Shown here one piece after another: positions 45,435 to 53,929 of a stretch of DNA of 64,000 bases. The notes under the pieces were generated by a model. That model did not search any database. It worked only from the letters and a program-made list of their open reading frames with translations, and was not told where the DNA came from. Source of the stretch: Fertoeibacter niger (GTDB lineage: Bacteria > Pseudomonadota > Alphaproteobacteria > Rhodobacterales > Rhodobacteraceae); NCBI RefSeq assembly GCF_009380135.2, contig NZ_WHUT02000004.1, positions 283,240-347,239 of the forward strand. Reading direction: 5' to 3'. Position 1 is the first letter of the stretch. Every line of letters starts with the position of its first letter. The position numbers and the translations under genes are program-made.

Positions 45435-46154
45435 CTACAGGTAGCTGCGCACCAGCGCGCCGGAAACCAGCGCCCAGCCATCCGCCACCACAAAGAACGC
45501 CAGCTTGAACGGCAGGGCGACAATCGCTGGCGGAACCATCATCATTCCCATCGACATCAACACCGCAGCCACCACCAAGTCTATGATCAGAAACGGCAAG
45601 AAGATAAGAAAGCCGATCTCGAAGGCGCGCTGCACCTCGGACAACAGGAATGAGGGCACAAGCAGAGACAATTCCGCATCTGCAGCGACCCCTTGCGCGC
45701 CCGGGCGCAGGGCCTGAAGGCTGGCAAATGTATCCGGGTCCAGCCGCGCCGCCATGAAGCTGCGGAACGGTGCCAGAGTGGCGTTGAACGCGGTTCGCAG
45801 ATCGGTTTCGTTCCGGGTCAGGGGTTCGATGCCTTCGGTCCAGGCGGCGGTAAACACCGGGTCCATCACGAACCAGGTCAGAAAAAGCGCAAGGCTAACG
45901 ATCAGCATGTTCGGCGGGGCCTGTTGCAGCCCGATGGCCTGCCGCAGGATCGACAGAACCGTGACGATGAAGGGAAAGCAGGTGATCATGATGGCCAGCC
46001 CCGGCACCAGGCTCAGCAGCGTGATCAGCGCCAAGAGCTGTACGCTGCGCAGGCCCAGGCTGCCCTGATCGCCGAAATCAAGCGTCAGTTCTTGCGCCAG
46101 CGCGGGCCCGGCCTGCAGGCCAAGTGCCAATGCCAAACCGACAAACCGGATCAA
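45435..46154 (-). CDS. fliP: Flagellar export gate protein FliP
   Basis: A 239-residue export-gate subunit with a cleaved signal (MIRFVGLALALGLQAGPALA) and four helices, the first with PGLAIMITCFPFIVTVLSILRQA. FliP-type signatures are PPNMLIVSLALFLTWFVM, LLVPSFLLSEVQRAFEIGF, FLIIDLVVAAVLMSMGMMMV and a C-terminal FKLAFFVVADGWALV. It overlaps fliN by four bases. Confidence 0.96.
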   Translation of the reverse strand: MIRFVGLALALGLQAGPALAQELTLDFGDQGSLGLRSVQLLALITLLSLVPGLAIMITCFPFIVTVLSILRQAIGLQQAPPNMLIVSLALFLTWFVMDPVFTAAWTEGIEPLTRNETDLRTAFNATLAPFRSFMAARLDPDTFASLQALRPGAQGVAADAELSLLVPSFLLSEVQRAFEIGFLIFLPFLIIDLVVAAVLMSMGMMMVPPAIVALPFKLAFFVVADGWALVSGALVRSYL

Positions 46155-46417
46155 AGCCCGCTGCCCGGGGTTGCAACTTCGGTCAGGCGCACCGCCAACT
46201 GGCCCGCCTGTTCGCCGTCCATCTCCTGCAGCTCACCCCGGGCGATCAGCCTGTCGCCGATGTAAAGCTCCACCGGGTCATCGACCCGCCGGTCCAGTGG
46301 CAGCACGGCATCACGCTGCAGGCGCAAAAGGTCACGCACCAGGGGGCGTGCCTTGCCGACCGAGACGATGACTTCGATCGGCACCCGGGCGAAGGGGCTG
46401 GCGGCGGGATCATCCAT
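46151..46417 (-). CDS. fliN: Flagellar motor switch protein FliN, short
   Basis: An 88-residue C-ring protein consisting of only the SpoA domain: PIEVIVSVGKARPLVRDLLRL and DDPVELYIGDRLIARGELQEMDG followed by QLAVRLTEV. FliN of E. coli is 137 residues, so the N-terminal leader is missing here. It overlaps fliH by eight bases and fliP by four. Confidence 0.92.
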   Translation of the reverse strand: MDDPAASPFARVPIEVIVSVGKARPLVRDLLRLQRDAVLPLDRRVDDPVELYIGDRLIARGELQEMDGEQAGQLAVRLTEVATPGSGL

Positions 46418-47006
46418 GTTTGCGCTCCTTTTCGGTCAGGTCGTAAAATCCGCGCAGGGCGGCCGTGATGTCGGCGATCGCGCGGTCCAGGTCGATGCGG
46501 GTTTCGCTGTCGCCCAGACGCAGATAGGCCTGCCCCTCGCCCAGGCTCGGCTCCTCCAGCAGTGTCAGGGGCAAACTGCACGTACGGTCGATCAGCGATT
46601 CGGCAGCGGCGCGGGCGGCGGGGCTGATTACAAGCGTGACCGGGGTGTCGGCCATGCGCTCGGCCAGTGGCATCAGGCTTTCCAGCACCAGGGGGGCCAA
46701 TGCCGCCCGGGCCATTTCCGGCAGCAGCCGGGTCACGATATCCTGCAACAGGGGTTCCACGCCGCGCAGCACATGCAGCCGTGCCTCGTGATAGGTGAAG
46801 CCCAGCGCTTGAAGGTTGCGGGCAAGGTCCAGTTTGAGCCGCGAGTGTTCATCGGTGGTGGCAGTTGCGGCATCATCCCAGCCAGCGGCGTAGCCCTGTT
46901 CATAGGCGGCAAGGCGCGCCTCTTCCAGCGCGGTAAGATCGGTCACAACAGTGCCCTCTGCCACCCTGTCGGCGCTTCCGAACACCTCCAGCCGCAAGCC
47001 CCGCAT
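46410..47006 (-). CDS. fliH: FliH-like regulator of the flagellar ATPase
   Basis: A 198-residue protein. EEARLAAYEQGYAAGWDDA is the YxxGYxxG segment of FliH. The following helical domain and C-terminal alpha/beta part (VTLVISPAARAAAESLI, GQAYLRLGDSETRIDL) fit the FliH/YscL family. Overall similarity is weak, and the call leans on position between fliF and fliN. It would link FliI to the C-ring and export gate. Confidence 0.75.
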   Translation of the reverse strand: MRGLRLEVFGSADRVAEGTVVTDLTALEEARLAAYEQGYAAGWDDAATATTDEHSRLKLDLARNLQALGFTYHEARLHVLRGVEPLLQDIVTRLLPEMARAALAPLVLESLMPLAERMADTPVTLVISPAARAAAESLIDRTCSLPLTLLEEPSLGEGQAYLRLGDSETRIDLDRAIADITAALRGFYDLTEKERKHG

Positions 47007-48607
47007 CAGCGCCGCTCCTCTTCCAGATCCATCCAGCCGCGCAGAATCTCGACTGATTCCACTTGCCTTTCAGCGATAAGCCGGCGCAGCCGAGCCATAG
47101 GGTCTGAAGGCACGTCAAACTCATCGGCATGGGGCAGAATGGCCATTGGAGGCAGATCGGTGCCATCGTCAATTTCGCCCGTCAGAACGCGGGGGCTGTC
47201 AGCAACCGCAGCGGTGCCAGGCAGCGCCAGTGGCGGCGCCGGCGGTGCGGGCAGGCCACGCGCCGACGCGCCAAGCACCGGCCGGATCACGAACAGCCCG
47301 AGAATCAAAGCCACCACCGCCAGCACCACCAGTTGCAGCGCCCGCATGACATCAAATCCGGCAAGACCCGCAAATAGCCCGGCTTCGGCCAAAGTGCCCA
47401 GTTCCGCGATAGGTTCGAAGGCCAGCGAACGCAGCGTCAGCACGTCGCCGCGCGCCTCATCCAGCCCGACAGCCGAGGCCACAAGGTCGCGAAGAACGGC
47501 CAGTTCTTCATCCGGGCGCGGCTGCCAGGTTACTGTGCCATCTTCCGCCGTGACGCGCAGCCCATCGACGAGCACCGCCACAGAAATGCGCCGCAGGGCA
47601 CCCGGAGCGCGCAGCACCTCGCGCTGGGTTTCCGATACTTCGAAATTCACCGTCTCTCGCGTTTCCGAGGCCTGGCTCTGCCCGCCGCCGGCTGTGGCCG
47701 CATCTCCGTCGGGCAGGTTGGAGGCCACCGTGACATCGCCCGCGCCATCCTGGGACGTCTCGGTTTTTTCCTGCGTCTCCGAAGAGATCGCCACGCGGCC
47801 TTGCGGATCAAAGCTGCGTTCGACGATCTGCTCACGCGCGGTTTCCAGATCGACGCTGACCTCGACCACGGCCTTGCCGGGACCGACCCTTGCCGCCAGC
47901 AGCCGTTCGACATTTCCTCGCAGTTCTGCCGCGCGATCCTGACCTGTGCCGGGCATGGCGCCCTCATCCGCAGTCACCACAAGGCCGCCCACCGAATCGA
48001 TCACCGCAACATCTTCGGGGCGCAGCCCGGCCACCGCCGCAGCCACCAGGTGTTTCAGTGCGCGGGCTTGCTGGTCGGACAGGCTGCCCGAAACGGTCGT
48101 CACCGTGACGCTGGCCGTTGCGCGCTGGTCGCGCAAGAATGGCTGGCCCTGCGCTGTGGCGATATGCACGCGCGCCGCCCTGATCTGCGGGTTTGCAAGT
48201 ATCGTGCGCGCCAATTCCCCCTCTTTCGCGCGCAGATAGGCGGCATCGAACATCTGCGACGTGGTGCCAAAGCCCGACAGCCCGTCCAGAAGTTCGTAGC
48301 CACTGGTGCCCGCAGCCGGCAGGCCCTCTGTAGCGAGCGTCATGCGCAGTTCGTCTCTTTGGCTGGAGGGAACATGGATCGAATCGCCCCGCACCTCATA
48401 GGCGACGCCAAGCTGTTCGAGGGCCTGCACCACTTCACCTGCCGCGGAGGCATCAAGACCGGCGTAAAGCAGGGCCATGCCGGGTGCGCCCGCAGCGCGC
48501 GACAGGCCGAGAACCGCCGCAAACATCGCCAGGGTGGCCGCGATGACGATGATCCGGCGTCGTATGTCCAGCGCGGTCCACAACGAAAGCAGGTTCTGCA
48601 CGGCCAT
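47006..48607 (-). CDS. fliF: Flagellar MS-ring protein FliF
   Basis: A 533-residue MS-ring protein: an N-terminal helix (RRRIIVIAATLAMFAAVLGLS), the ring-building motifs LYAGLDASAAGEVVQALEQLGVAYEV and LATEGLPAAGTSGYELLDG, PFLRDQRATASVTVTTVSG, and a second helix near residue 430 (VVLAVVALILGLFVIRP). The ATG at 48607 gives MAVQNLL. GTG at 48679 would read through the CtrA box. Divergent from fliL across about 110 bases. Confidence 0.94.
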   Translation of the reverse strand: MAVQNLLSLWTALDIRRRIIVIAATLAMFAAVLGLSRAAGAPGMALLYAGLDASAAGEVVQALEQLGVAYEVRGDSIHVPSSQRDELRMTLATEGLPAAGTSGYELLDGLSGFGTTSQMFDAAYLRAKEGELARTILANPQIRAARVHIATAQGQPFLRDQRATASVTVTTVSGSLSDQQARALKHLVAAAVAGLRPEDVAVIDSVGGLVVTADEGAMPGTGQDRAAELRGNVERLLAARVGPGKAVVEVSVDLETAREQIVERSFDPQGRVAISSETQEKTETSQDGAGDVTVASNLPDGDAATAGGGQSQASETRETVNFEVSETQREVLRAPGALRRISVAVLVDGLRVTAEDGTVTWQPRPDEELAVLRDLVASAVGLDEARGDVLTLRSLAFEPIAELGTLAEAGLFAGLAGFDVMRALQLVVLAVVALILGLFVIRPVLGASARGLPAPPAPPLALPGTAAVADSPRVLTGEIDDGTDLPPMAILPHADEFDVPSDPMARLRRLIAERQVESVEILRGWMDLEEERR

Positions 48608-48657
48608 TCTCCGGTTGGGGGCTTCTGCCCGTCCGGCCCAGTCTTGGCGGATCCGGC

Positions 48658-48672
48658 TTAACAATCGGTTAG
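48658..48672. promoter_or_regulatory. Candidate CtrA box between fliF and fliL
   Basis: TTAA-CAATCGG-TTAG matches the CtrA half-site pair at 7 of 8 positions. On the other strand it reads CTAA-N7-TTAA. It lies midway between two divergent operons, so one site could serve both. Confidence 0.52.
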
Positions 48673-48719
48673 TGACCACAGGGCTATAAGAAGCAGATCA
48701 CAGACCGCCGGAGAGGATG

Positions 48720-49211
48720 ATGGCCGACACCGATGCCTTGCCCGAAGCCCCACCCAAGCGCGCCCGCTGGCCCATGCTATTGGGCAGTCTGCTGGCGCTG
48801 CTGCTGGGTGCGGGCGGCTTTTATGCCACGTTTTCCGGCCTGATTCTCGCACCTCACGCCGACGCACAGGCAGAGGGAGAGAATTTGGAGGAAGCAGCCG
48901 GGCCATTGCCCGACATCACCTTCGTGCCCGTCGATCCGGTGGTTATCACGCTTGGCCCCGGTGCGCAGAACAAGCACCTGCGGTTCACGGCGCAGTTGGA
49001 GGTGGCAAAACCAACCGCAGCCGAGGTTGTGCTGCTGATGCCGCGCATTCTGGACGTGCTGAACAGCTACCTGCGCGCGGTCGAGGTGGCGCAGCTGGAA
49101 GACCCGGCAGCGCTGTTGCGGCTGCGCGCGCAGATGCTGCGCCGCGTGCAGATCGTCACGGGCGATGGGCGGGTGCGTGACCTGCTGATCACCGAATTCG
49201 TGCTGAACTAA
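48720..49211 (+). CDS. fliL: Flagellar basal body-associated protein FliL
   Basis: A 163-residue single-pass inner-membrane protein (WPMLLGSLLALLLGAGGFYA near residues 18-38) with a periplasmic domain containing FVPVDPVVITLGP, LRFTAQLEV and the late LLITEFVLN end, typical of FliL around the stator. GGAG six bases before 48720 favours this ATG over the one at 48717. A second FliL-like gene lies at 58218. Confidence 0.9.
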   Translation: MADTDALPEAPPKRARWPMLLGSLLALLLGAGGFYATFSGLILAPHADAQAEGENLEEAAGPLPDITFVPVDPVVITLGPGAQNKHLRFTAQLEVAKPTAAEVVLLMPRILDVLNSYLRAVEVAQLEDPAALLRLRAQMLRRVQIVTGDGRVRDLLITEFVLN

Positions 49212-49221
49212 GGAGAATGCC

Positions 49222-49596
49222 ATGGATGTCATCGCCGATATTCTGATGGTGGCAGGTGCTTTTGGCGCTGCCGTCTACTGCTATGTGCTGGCGCAGCGGC
49301 TGAAACGTTTCACGACCCTGGAAAGCGGGATGGGCGGTGCCATTGCCGTCCTTTCGGCGCAGGTCGATGACATGACCCGGGCGCTGGAGCGGGCGCAGGC
49401 GGCTGCGGCCGGATCTGCCACAACGCTTGAGGCGTTGACCGCCCGCGGAGAGGCTGTGGCAACGCGGCTGGAATTGCTGATGGCCTCGCTGCACGACCTG
49501 CCGGAACCGAAGGTCACAGGCACCGAAGCGACAGATCACCGGCCACGATTCGCACGACGGCGTGCGTCGCGCGACATGCAGGAGGCTGCCGAATGA
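49222..49596 (+). CDS. Small membrane protein of the flagellar cluster, unknown
   Basis: A 124-residue protein with one N-terminal helix (ILMVAGAFGAAVYCYVLAQ), a coiled-coil-prone segment (about 28-85, rich in Ala, Glu, Arg and Leu), and a basic tail ending FARRRASRDMQEAAE. It lies 10 bases after fliL and overlaps the MotE-like gene by four. I recognise no family. Its size and position suggest a stator- or basal-body-associated membrane protein. Confidence 0.72.
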   Translation: MDVIADILMVAGAFGAAVYCYVLAQRLKRFTTLESGMGGAIAVLSAQVDDMTRALERAQAAAAGSATTLEALTARGEAVATRLELLMASLHDLPEPKVTGTEATDHRPRFARRRASRDMQEAAE

Positions 49597-50162
49597 GCGC
49601 AAGACGGGGCCGTAGGGCCGGACGCGGCACACTGATCATCCTTGCGCTGCTGCTGGCCTGTTCTGCGGCATTGCGGATCGGTGCGGGCGTTGGCGTGGCA
49701 CTGGCCCGCGCTCCGGACGCGGGGGCAGATGCTGACGCGCCTCTCGTCTGTCCCTCGCCGCCGCTTGCCCTGGCCGAGGCCTTGCTGGCTCGCGAGAATC
49801 AGGTGCGGGTGCAGGAGGATGCCCTGGCACAGCGTGTTGCCGCGCTTGCCCTCGCCGATGCCGCCATCACCCGACGGATGGCGGCGCTTGAATCCGCCGA
49901 GGCTGATCTGGCCGCCACGCTGGCGATGGCTGACGGCGCGGCAGAGGCCGACCTCGCGCGGCTGACAGCGGTGTATGAAACGATGAAACCGAAAGACGCG
50001 GCCAATCTTTTTGCCGCCATGGACCCGGAGTTTGCGGCCGGTTTTCTGGGCCGCATGCGCCCGGATGCGGCTGCCGCCGTTCTGTCGGGCCTGCCTGCCG
50101 AGGCTGCCTATGCCATCAGTGCACTGCTGGCCGGACGCAACACCGCCGTGCCGACCGAATAG
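49593..50162 (+). CDS. MotE-like periplasmic/membrane flagellar protein
   Basis: A 189-residue protein with an N-terminal helix (TLIILALLLACSAALRIGAG), a long coiled coil (about 55-110), then an MgtE-N-like helical hairpin YETMKPKDAANLFAAMDPEFAAGFLGRM and PDAAAAVLSGLPAEAAYAISALLAGR. This architecture is that of MotE, the MotC chaperone of rhizobia. No motC-like neighbour is recognised unless the exported protein at 51107 fills that role. Confidence 0.82.
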   Translation: MSARRGRRAGRGTLIILALLLACSAALRIGAGVGVALARAPDAGADADAPLVCPSPPLALAEALLARENQVRVQEDALAQRVAALALADAAITRRMAALESAEADLAATLAMADGAAEADLARLTAVYETMKPKDAANLFAAMDPEFAAGFLGRMRPDAAAAVLSGLPAEAAYAISALLAGRNTAVPTE

Positions 50163-50240
50163 ACGGTGAGGCTTTGTTAACCCGGCTCTGTCAGCTTTGC
50201 CCCTGGGCGCAGACAGCCCGGCACGCAGCAGGAGAACAGC

Positions 50241-51110
50241 ATGATCGGCCTGATTGGCATTGCGGTGATCTTCGTCATGGTCTTCGGCGGCTATCTTCTG
50301 GCCGGTGGCAAAATGGGCATCATCCTGAAATCGCTGCCTTTCGAGATGATCATGATCGGGGGCGCTGCAACCGGCGCTTTCCTGCTGTCAAATGATTTTG
50401 CAGCGGTGAAGCATACGCTGAAAGATGTTGGCAAAGTGTTCAAGGGCGCCCGCTGGCGGCCCGCTGACTACCGTGATCTGCTGTGCCTGCTGTTCGAACT
50501 GATCCGCATCGCGCGCAACAATCCCGTGGGGTTGGAAGAACATATCGAAAACCCGCACGAATCGGCCGTTTTCACCCGCTACCCCCGCATCCTGCACGAC
50601 CATGAGGCGGTTGACCTGATCTGCGACACGCTGCGTGCGGCCTCTATGAACTACGACGATCCGCACCAGGTGGAGGAGGTGCTGGATAAAAGGATGGAAA
50701 CGGCACACCACCATGCTCTGCATTCCAGCCATGCCCTGCAAACCGTGGCCGATGCGCTGCCCGCGTTGGGTATCGTCGCGGCGGTTCTGGGGGTTATCAA
50801 GACCATGGGCTCCATCGACCAGCCCCCCGAGATTTTGGGCAAGATGATCGGCGGCGCTCTGGTTGGCACCTTTCTGGGTGTGTTTCTGGCCTATGGTCTC
50901 GTCGGCCCCTTTGCCACGCGGGTGAAGGCGGTGATTGAGGAAGACGGGCATTTTTATGCCCTGATCCGCGAGGTTCTTGTGGCCAATCTGCACAACCATC
51001 CCGCCAACATCTGCATCGAAGTGGGCCGGCAGAACACGCCGCACCATGTCCGCCCCAGTTTCGGCGACCTTGAAGATGCGTTGCGCGCTTTGAAGCAGGA
51101 GGCGGCATGA
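50241..51110 (+). CDS. motA: Flagellar motor stator protein MotA
   Basis: A 289-residue four-helix stator protein. The signatures are LAGGKMGIILKSLPFEMIMIGGAA at the first helix pair, DALPALGIVAAVLGVIKTMG (helix 3) and MIGGALVGTFLGVFLAYGLVGP (helix 4), each with the functional proline. The cytoplasmic loop contains the charged RARNNPVGLEEHIE region. It overlaps the following exported protein by four bases. motB is 10 kb upstream on the same strand. Confidence 0.96.
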   Translation: MIGLIGIAVIFVMVFGGYLLAGGKMGIILKSLPFEMIMIGGAATGAFLLSNDFAAVKHTLKDVGKVFKGARWRPADYRDLLCLLFELIRIARNNPVGLEEHIENPHESAVFTRYPRILHDHEAVDLICDTLRAASMNYDDPHQVEEVLDKRMETAHHHALHSSHALQTVADALPALGIVAAVLGVIKTMGSIDQPPEILGKMIGGALVGTFLGVFLAYGLVGPFATRVKAVIEEDGHFYALIREVLVANLHNHPANICIEVGRQNTPHHVRPSFGDLEDALRALKQEAA

Positions 51111-53176
51111 AAGCCCTGATTCTCTGGTTGCTTTTGCTGGCACCTGCGGCTTTGGCGGCACCGGTGGTGGTGAAATCTGGCGAACATGCCGGATTCACCC
51201 GGCTGGTGCTGGAGCTTGATGGGGCGCAAGGCTGGCAACTAGGTCGAACAGCAGATGGCTACGCGCTGCGGCTTGACGGTACACCTCGTTTTGACCTCAC
51301 CGAGGTTTACCGCCTGATCCGGCGCGACCGGCTATCGGCGATCTGGGCCGACCCGGAGACGGGCGAATTGCGTCTGGGCCTGGGCTGCGCATGCCATGCA
51401 CAGCCCTTCGCCTTCCGCCCGGACATTCTGGTGATAGACTTGCATGACGGCCCGCCTCCTGACGGCTCAGCCTTTGAAAACCCTGTGACAGGCGTTGTGC
51501 TGCCTTTGCAGGCGAAAGGCGTGGCACAGCGACCCAAAGCCAGACCTGCCAGGCCCATGGATTTGCCTCAGCTGGAAGATCCGGCGCTGACCGGGCTGCG
51601 CGATGCGCTGCTGGAACAACTGAGCCGCGGCGTCGCACGTGGCGTGGTCGATATGGCAACGGAACTGCCGACCGCCGGTCCTTTGCGCCCTCTGGCGCAG
51701 ATGCGGGTCGGTGCCGAGCCGGGCTTTGACGCCGCCCCGGCCGATCGCGAGGAGGGTCATCTGACAGGTGACGGTTCACGCTGTATGAGTGATGCGCAGC
51801 TTGACGTTTCGGGCTGGGGCAGCGACCAGCCTGTGGCCGCGCAGATGGCAGCGGGGACGGCCGGGCTGCTCGGCGAATTCTTTGCCCCCGACGAGGCCGG
51901 AATTGGACGGGCCCTGCGGCAATTGTTGTATCTGGGCTTTGGTGCTGAAGCATTGCACCTGTTGCGCCACTTTGGCTCCGGTTTGCCGGACCGCGCAATC
52001 TTGGACAGCATGGCACGCATCATGGATGACGGGCAAGCGCAGGATGGCGCTTTTGCCGGAATGGCCCCTTGTGACACGGCGGCAGCGCTATGGGCCACAC
52101 TGGCCGCGCCACAAGGGGTACCGCAAGCGAATACCGCCGCAGTCTTGCGCAGTTTTTCGGCTCTGCCGCTGCATCTGCGCCGGCATTTGGGGCCGGGGTT
52201 GGCAGAGCGGTTTCTGGCGCGTGGTGAAACCGGGGTTGCCCGTGCGATCCGCGACGCCATTCTGCGCGCCGGGCCTGATTCTGACCCCGCGGTGCAGCTG
52301 ATGAATGCCGAATTGGATATGGCGCAGGGTCAGACAGCCACTGCAGAACAGGCTCTGGCGGATTTGGCGGCGGAATCAGGCCCCGGCCATGCCGATGCGA
52401 TGATCGCGTGGGTTGAGCAACTGGTGGCAACAGGGAGGCCGGTCGATCCGTCGACGGTCACGACGCTGGCTGCGCTTTCGCAAGAACATCGGGGCGGCAC
52501 GCGGGAGCCCGCGTTGCAAAGGGCGCATATTCTGGCGCTGGCCGCCGCTGGTGATTTCGACTCGGCATTTGCCTTGCGTGACCAGTCGCCGGGTGCGGAG
52601 GCAGGCCTTTGGACAATACTGGCGGAAAGCGGCCCCGACAGCGCGCTTCTGGCACATGGAATACGTCCGGCAGGCGAATTGCTACCAGATGTCACAGACG
52701 CGACCCGCACCCGGATTGCAGAGCGGCTCATCCGTCTTGGCCTCGGCGCTGCCGCCTTGCACTGGCTGCAGCCTGAAACAACCGCTGGGGACGGCCATCG
52801 ATTGCTTGCGGCGGAAGCTGAGCTTGCGCGGCGCGATGCGCGGGCGGCGTTGCGGCATCTGGCCGGGCTTCCGGGTGAAGCCGCGGAAAGCCTGCGCGCA
52901 AAGGCAGCATTGCAACTGGGAGATGCCGCGATGGCTGCAACGGCCTATGAGCAACTCGATGACCGCCCAGGTCAGCTTTCAGCCGCAAAGCTGGCGGAGG
53001 ACTGGGCGCAGCTCGCGGCAGACAGTCCCCCGCCGTGGCAGTCGGCTGCGGTGCTGGCGACGGAACCCTTGCCGACGGCCGATGGCGCGCTGGCCCGGGC
53101 GAATGCGCTGATTGCCGAGAGTTCTGCGGCCCGCACGACGCTTACCGGCCTGTTGGCAGCCACGCCAAACCCGTGA
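51107..53176 (+). CDS. Large exported protein of the flagellar cluster, unknown
   Basis: A 689-residue protein with a signal peptide (MKALILWLLLLAPAALA). An N-terminal beta domain (about 20-115, GFTRLVLELDGAQGWQLGRT...YALRLDG) is AMIN-like, like those that bind peptidoglycan. After a proline-rich linker, the rest is a superhelix of helix pairs (TPR/Sel1-like) with regular Ala/Leu/Asp patterns. It overlaps motA by four bases and precedes the transglycosylase. It may be the MotC-type periplasmic partner of MotE, but this is inferred from place alone. Confidence 0.75.
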   Translation: MKALILWLLLLAPAALAAPVVVKSGEHAGFTRLVLELDGAQGWQLGRTADGYALRLDGTPRFDLTEVYRLIRRDRLSAIWADPETGELRLGLGCACHAQPFAFRPDILVIDLHDGPPPDGSAFENPVTGVVLPLQAKGVAQRPKARPARPMDLPQLEDPALTGLRDALLEQLSRGVARGVVDMATELPTAGPLRPLAQMRVGAEPGFDAAPADREEGHLTGDGSRCMSDAQLDVSGWGSDQPVAAQMAAGTAGLLGEFFAPDEAGIGRALRQLLYLGFGAEALHLLRHFGSGLPDRAILDSMARIMDDGQAQDGAFAGMAPCDTAAALWATLAAPQGVPQANTAAVLRSFSALPLHLRRHLGPGLAERFLARGETGVARAIRDAILRAGPDSDPAVQLMNAELDMAQGQTATAEQALADLAAESGPGHADAMIAWVEQLVATGRPVDPSTVTTLAALSQEHRGGTREPALQRAHILALAAAGDFDSAFALRDQSPGAEAGLWTILAESGPDSALLAHGIRPAGELLPDVTDATRTRIAERLIRLGLGAAALHWLQPETTAGDGHRLLAAEAELARRDARAALRHLAGLPGEAAESLRAKAALQLGDAAMAATAYEQLDDRPGQLSAAKLAEDWAQLAADSPPPWQSAAVLATEPLPTADGALARANALIAESSAARTTLTGLLAATPNP

Positions 53177-53247
53177 GCGATTACCGGATGGAAAGACTCA
53201 CACGCTAGCCTGTCATCACCCGGCAGAATGCCGGACACCCAAGGATC

Positions 53248-53928
53248 ATGTCATTGACCGCACTCAAGCGACCCGGCCCTGCGAGGTTGTTCCTGGCAGT
53301 TCTTTTGCTAGCGCTGCCTGCTGGCCACCTAGGCGCCACACCTGGCGAGCTTTGTCTTCAGGCCGCCGCTGTTGCGGCGCAACGCAGTGGTGTGCCCTCA
53401 ACGGTGATGCAGGCCATCACGCTGACGGAAACCGGGCGCGGCGAACATGGCAGGCTTGTGCCCTGGCCCTGGTCCGTCAATGTTGGCGGTGAAAGCCACT
53501 GGCTCGCCTCGCGGGATGAAGCCATTGACCTTGTCGCAAACGTGCTTGCCGAAGGTCGCAGCAACGTTGACGTCGGATGCTTCCAGCTCAACTATCGCTG
53601 GCACGGTGCGGCATTCGCGGCCCTGTCCGACATGTTCGATCCAGCCCAGAATGCAGACTATGCGGCTGACTTTCTGAAACGGCTTCATGCGCAGACGGGC
53701 GATTGGACTGATGCGGTCGGTGCCTATCATTCCTCCACGCCGGAAAATGCCGAACGCTATCTGGCGCGCTATGCCACTGTTCTGGCCACATTTGACCCGT
53801 CGTTGCCGCAGATGGCAATCCCGTCGGCCCGTGCCAACGGGTTTCCGTTGTTGATGGCGGGCGCGATGGGGTTGGGTGCCTCGCTGGTTCCTCGGACTGC
53901 CGCCAGGCATCGACTGATCGGAGACTGA
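53248..53928 (+). CDS. sltF: Flagellar-type soluble lytic transglycosylase, SltF-like
   Basis: A 226-residue transglycosylase. After a signal sequence (ARLFLAVLLLALPAGHLGA), the SLT domain has the catalytic Glu in ITLTETGRGEHG, the conserved VGCFQLNYRWHG and the late AVGAYHSSTPENAERYL. It would open peptidoglycan for the rod, a task done by the FlgJ C-terminus in enterobacteria and by SltF in Rhodobacter. AAGGA precedes the ATG. A small hairpin CCGGCA-GAA-TGCCGG (53220-53234) lies upstream. flhA follows after one base. Confidence 0.85.
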   Translation: MSLTALKRPGPARLFLAVLLLALPAGHLGATPGELCLQAAAVAAQRSGVPSTVMQAITLTETGRGEHGRLVPWPWSVNVGGESHWLASRDEAIDLVANVLAEGRSNVDVGCFQLNYRWHGAAFAALSDMFDPAQNADYAADFLKRLHAQTGDWTDAVGAYHSSTPENAERYLARYATVLATFDPSLPQMAIPSARANGFPLLMAGAMGLGASLVPRTAARHRLIGD

Positions 53929-53929
53929 G

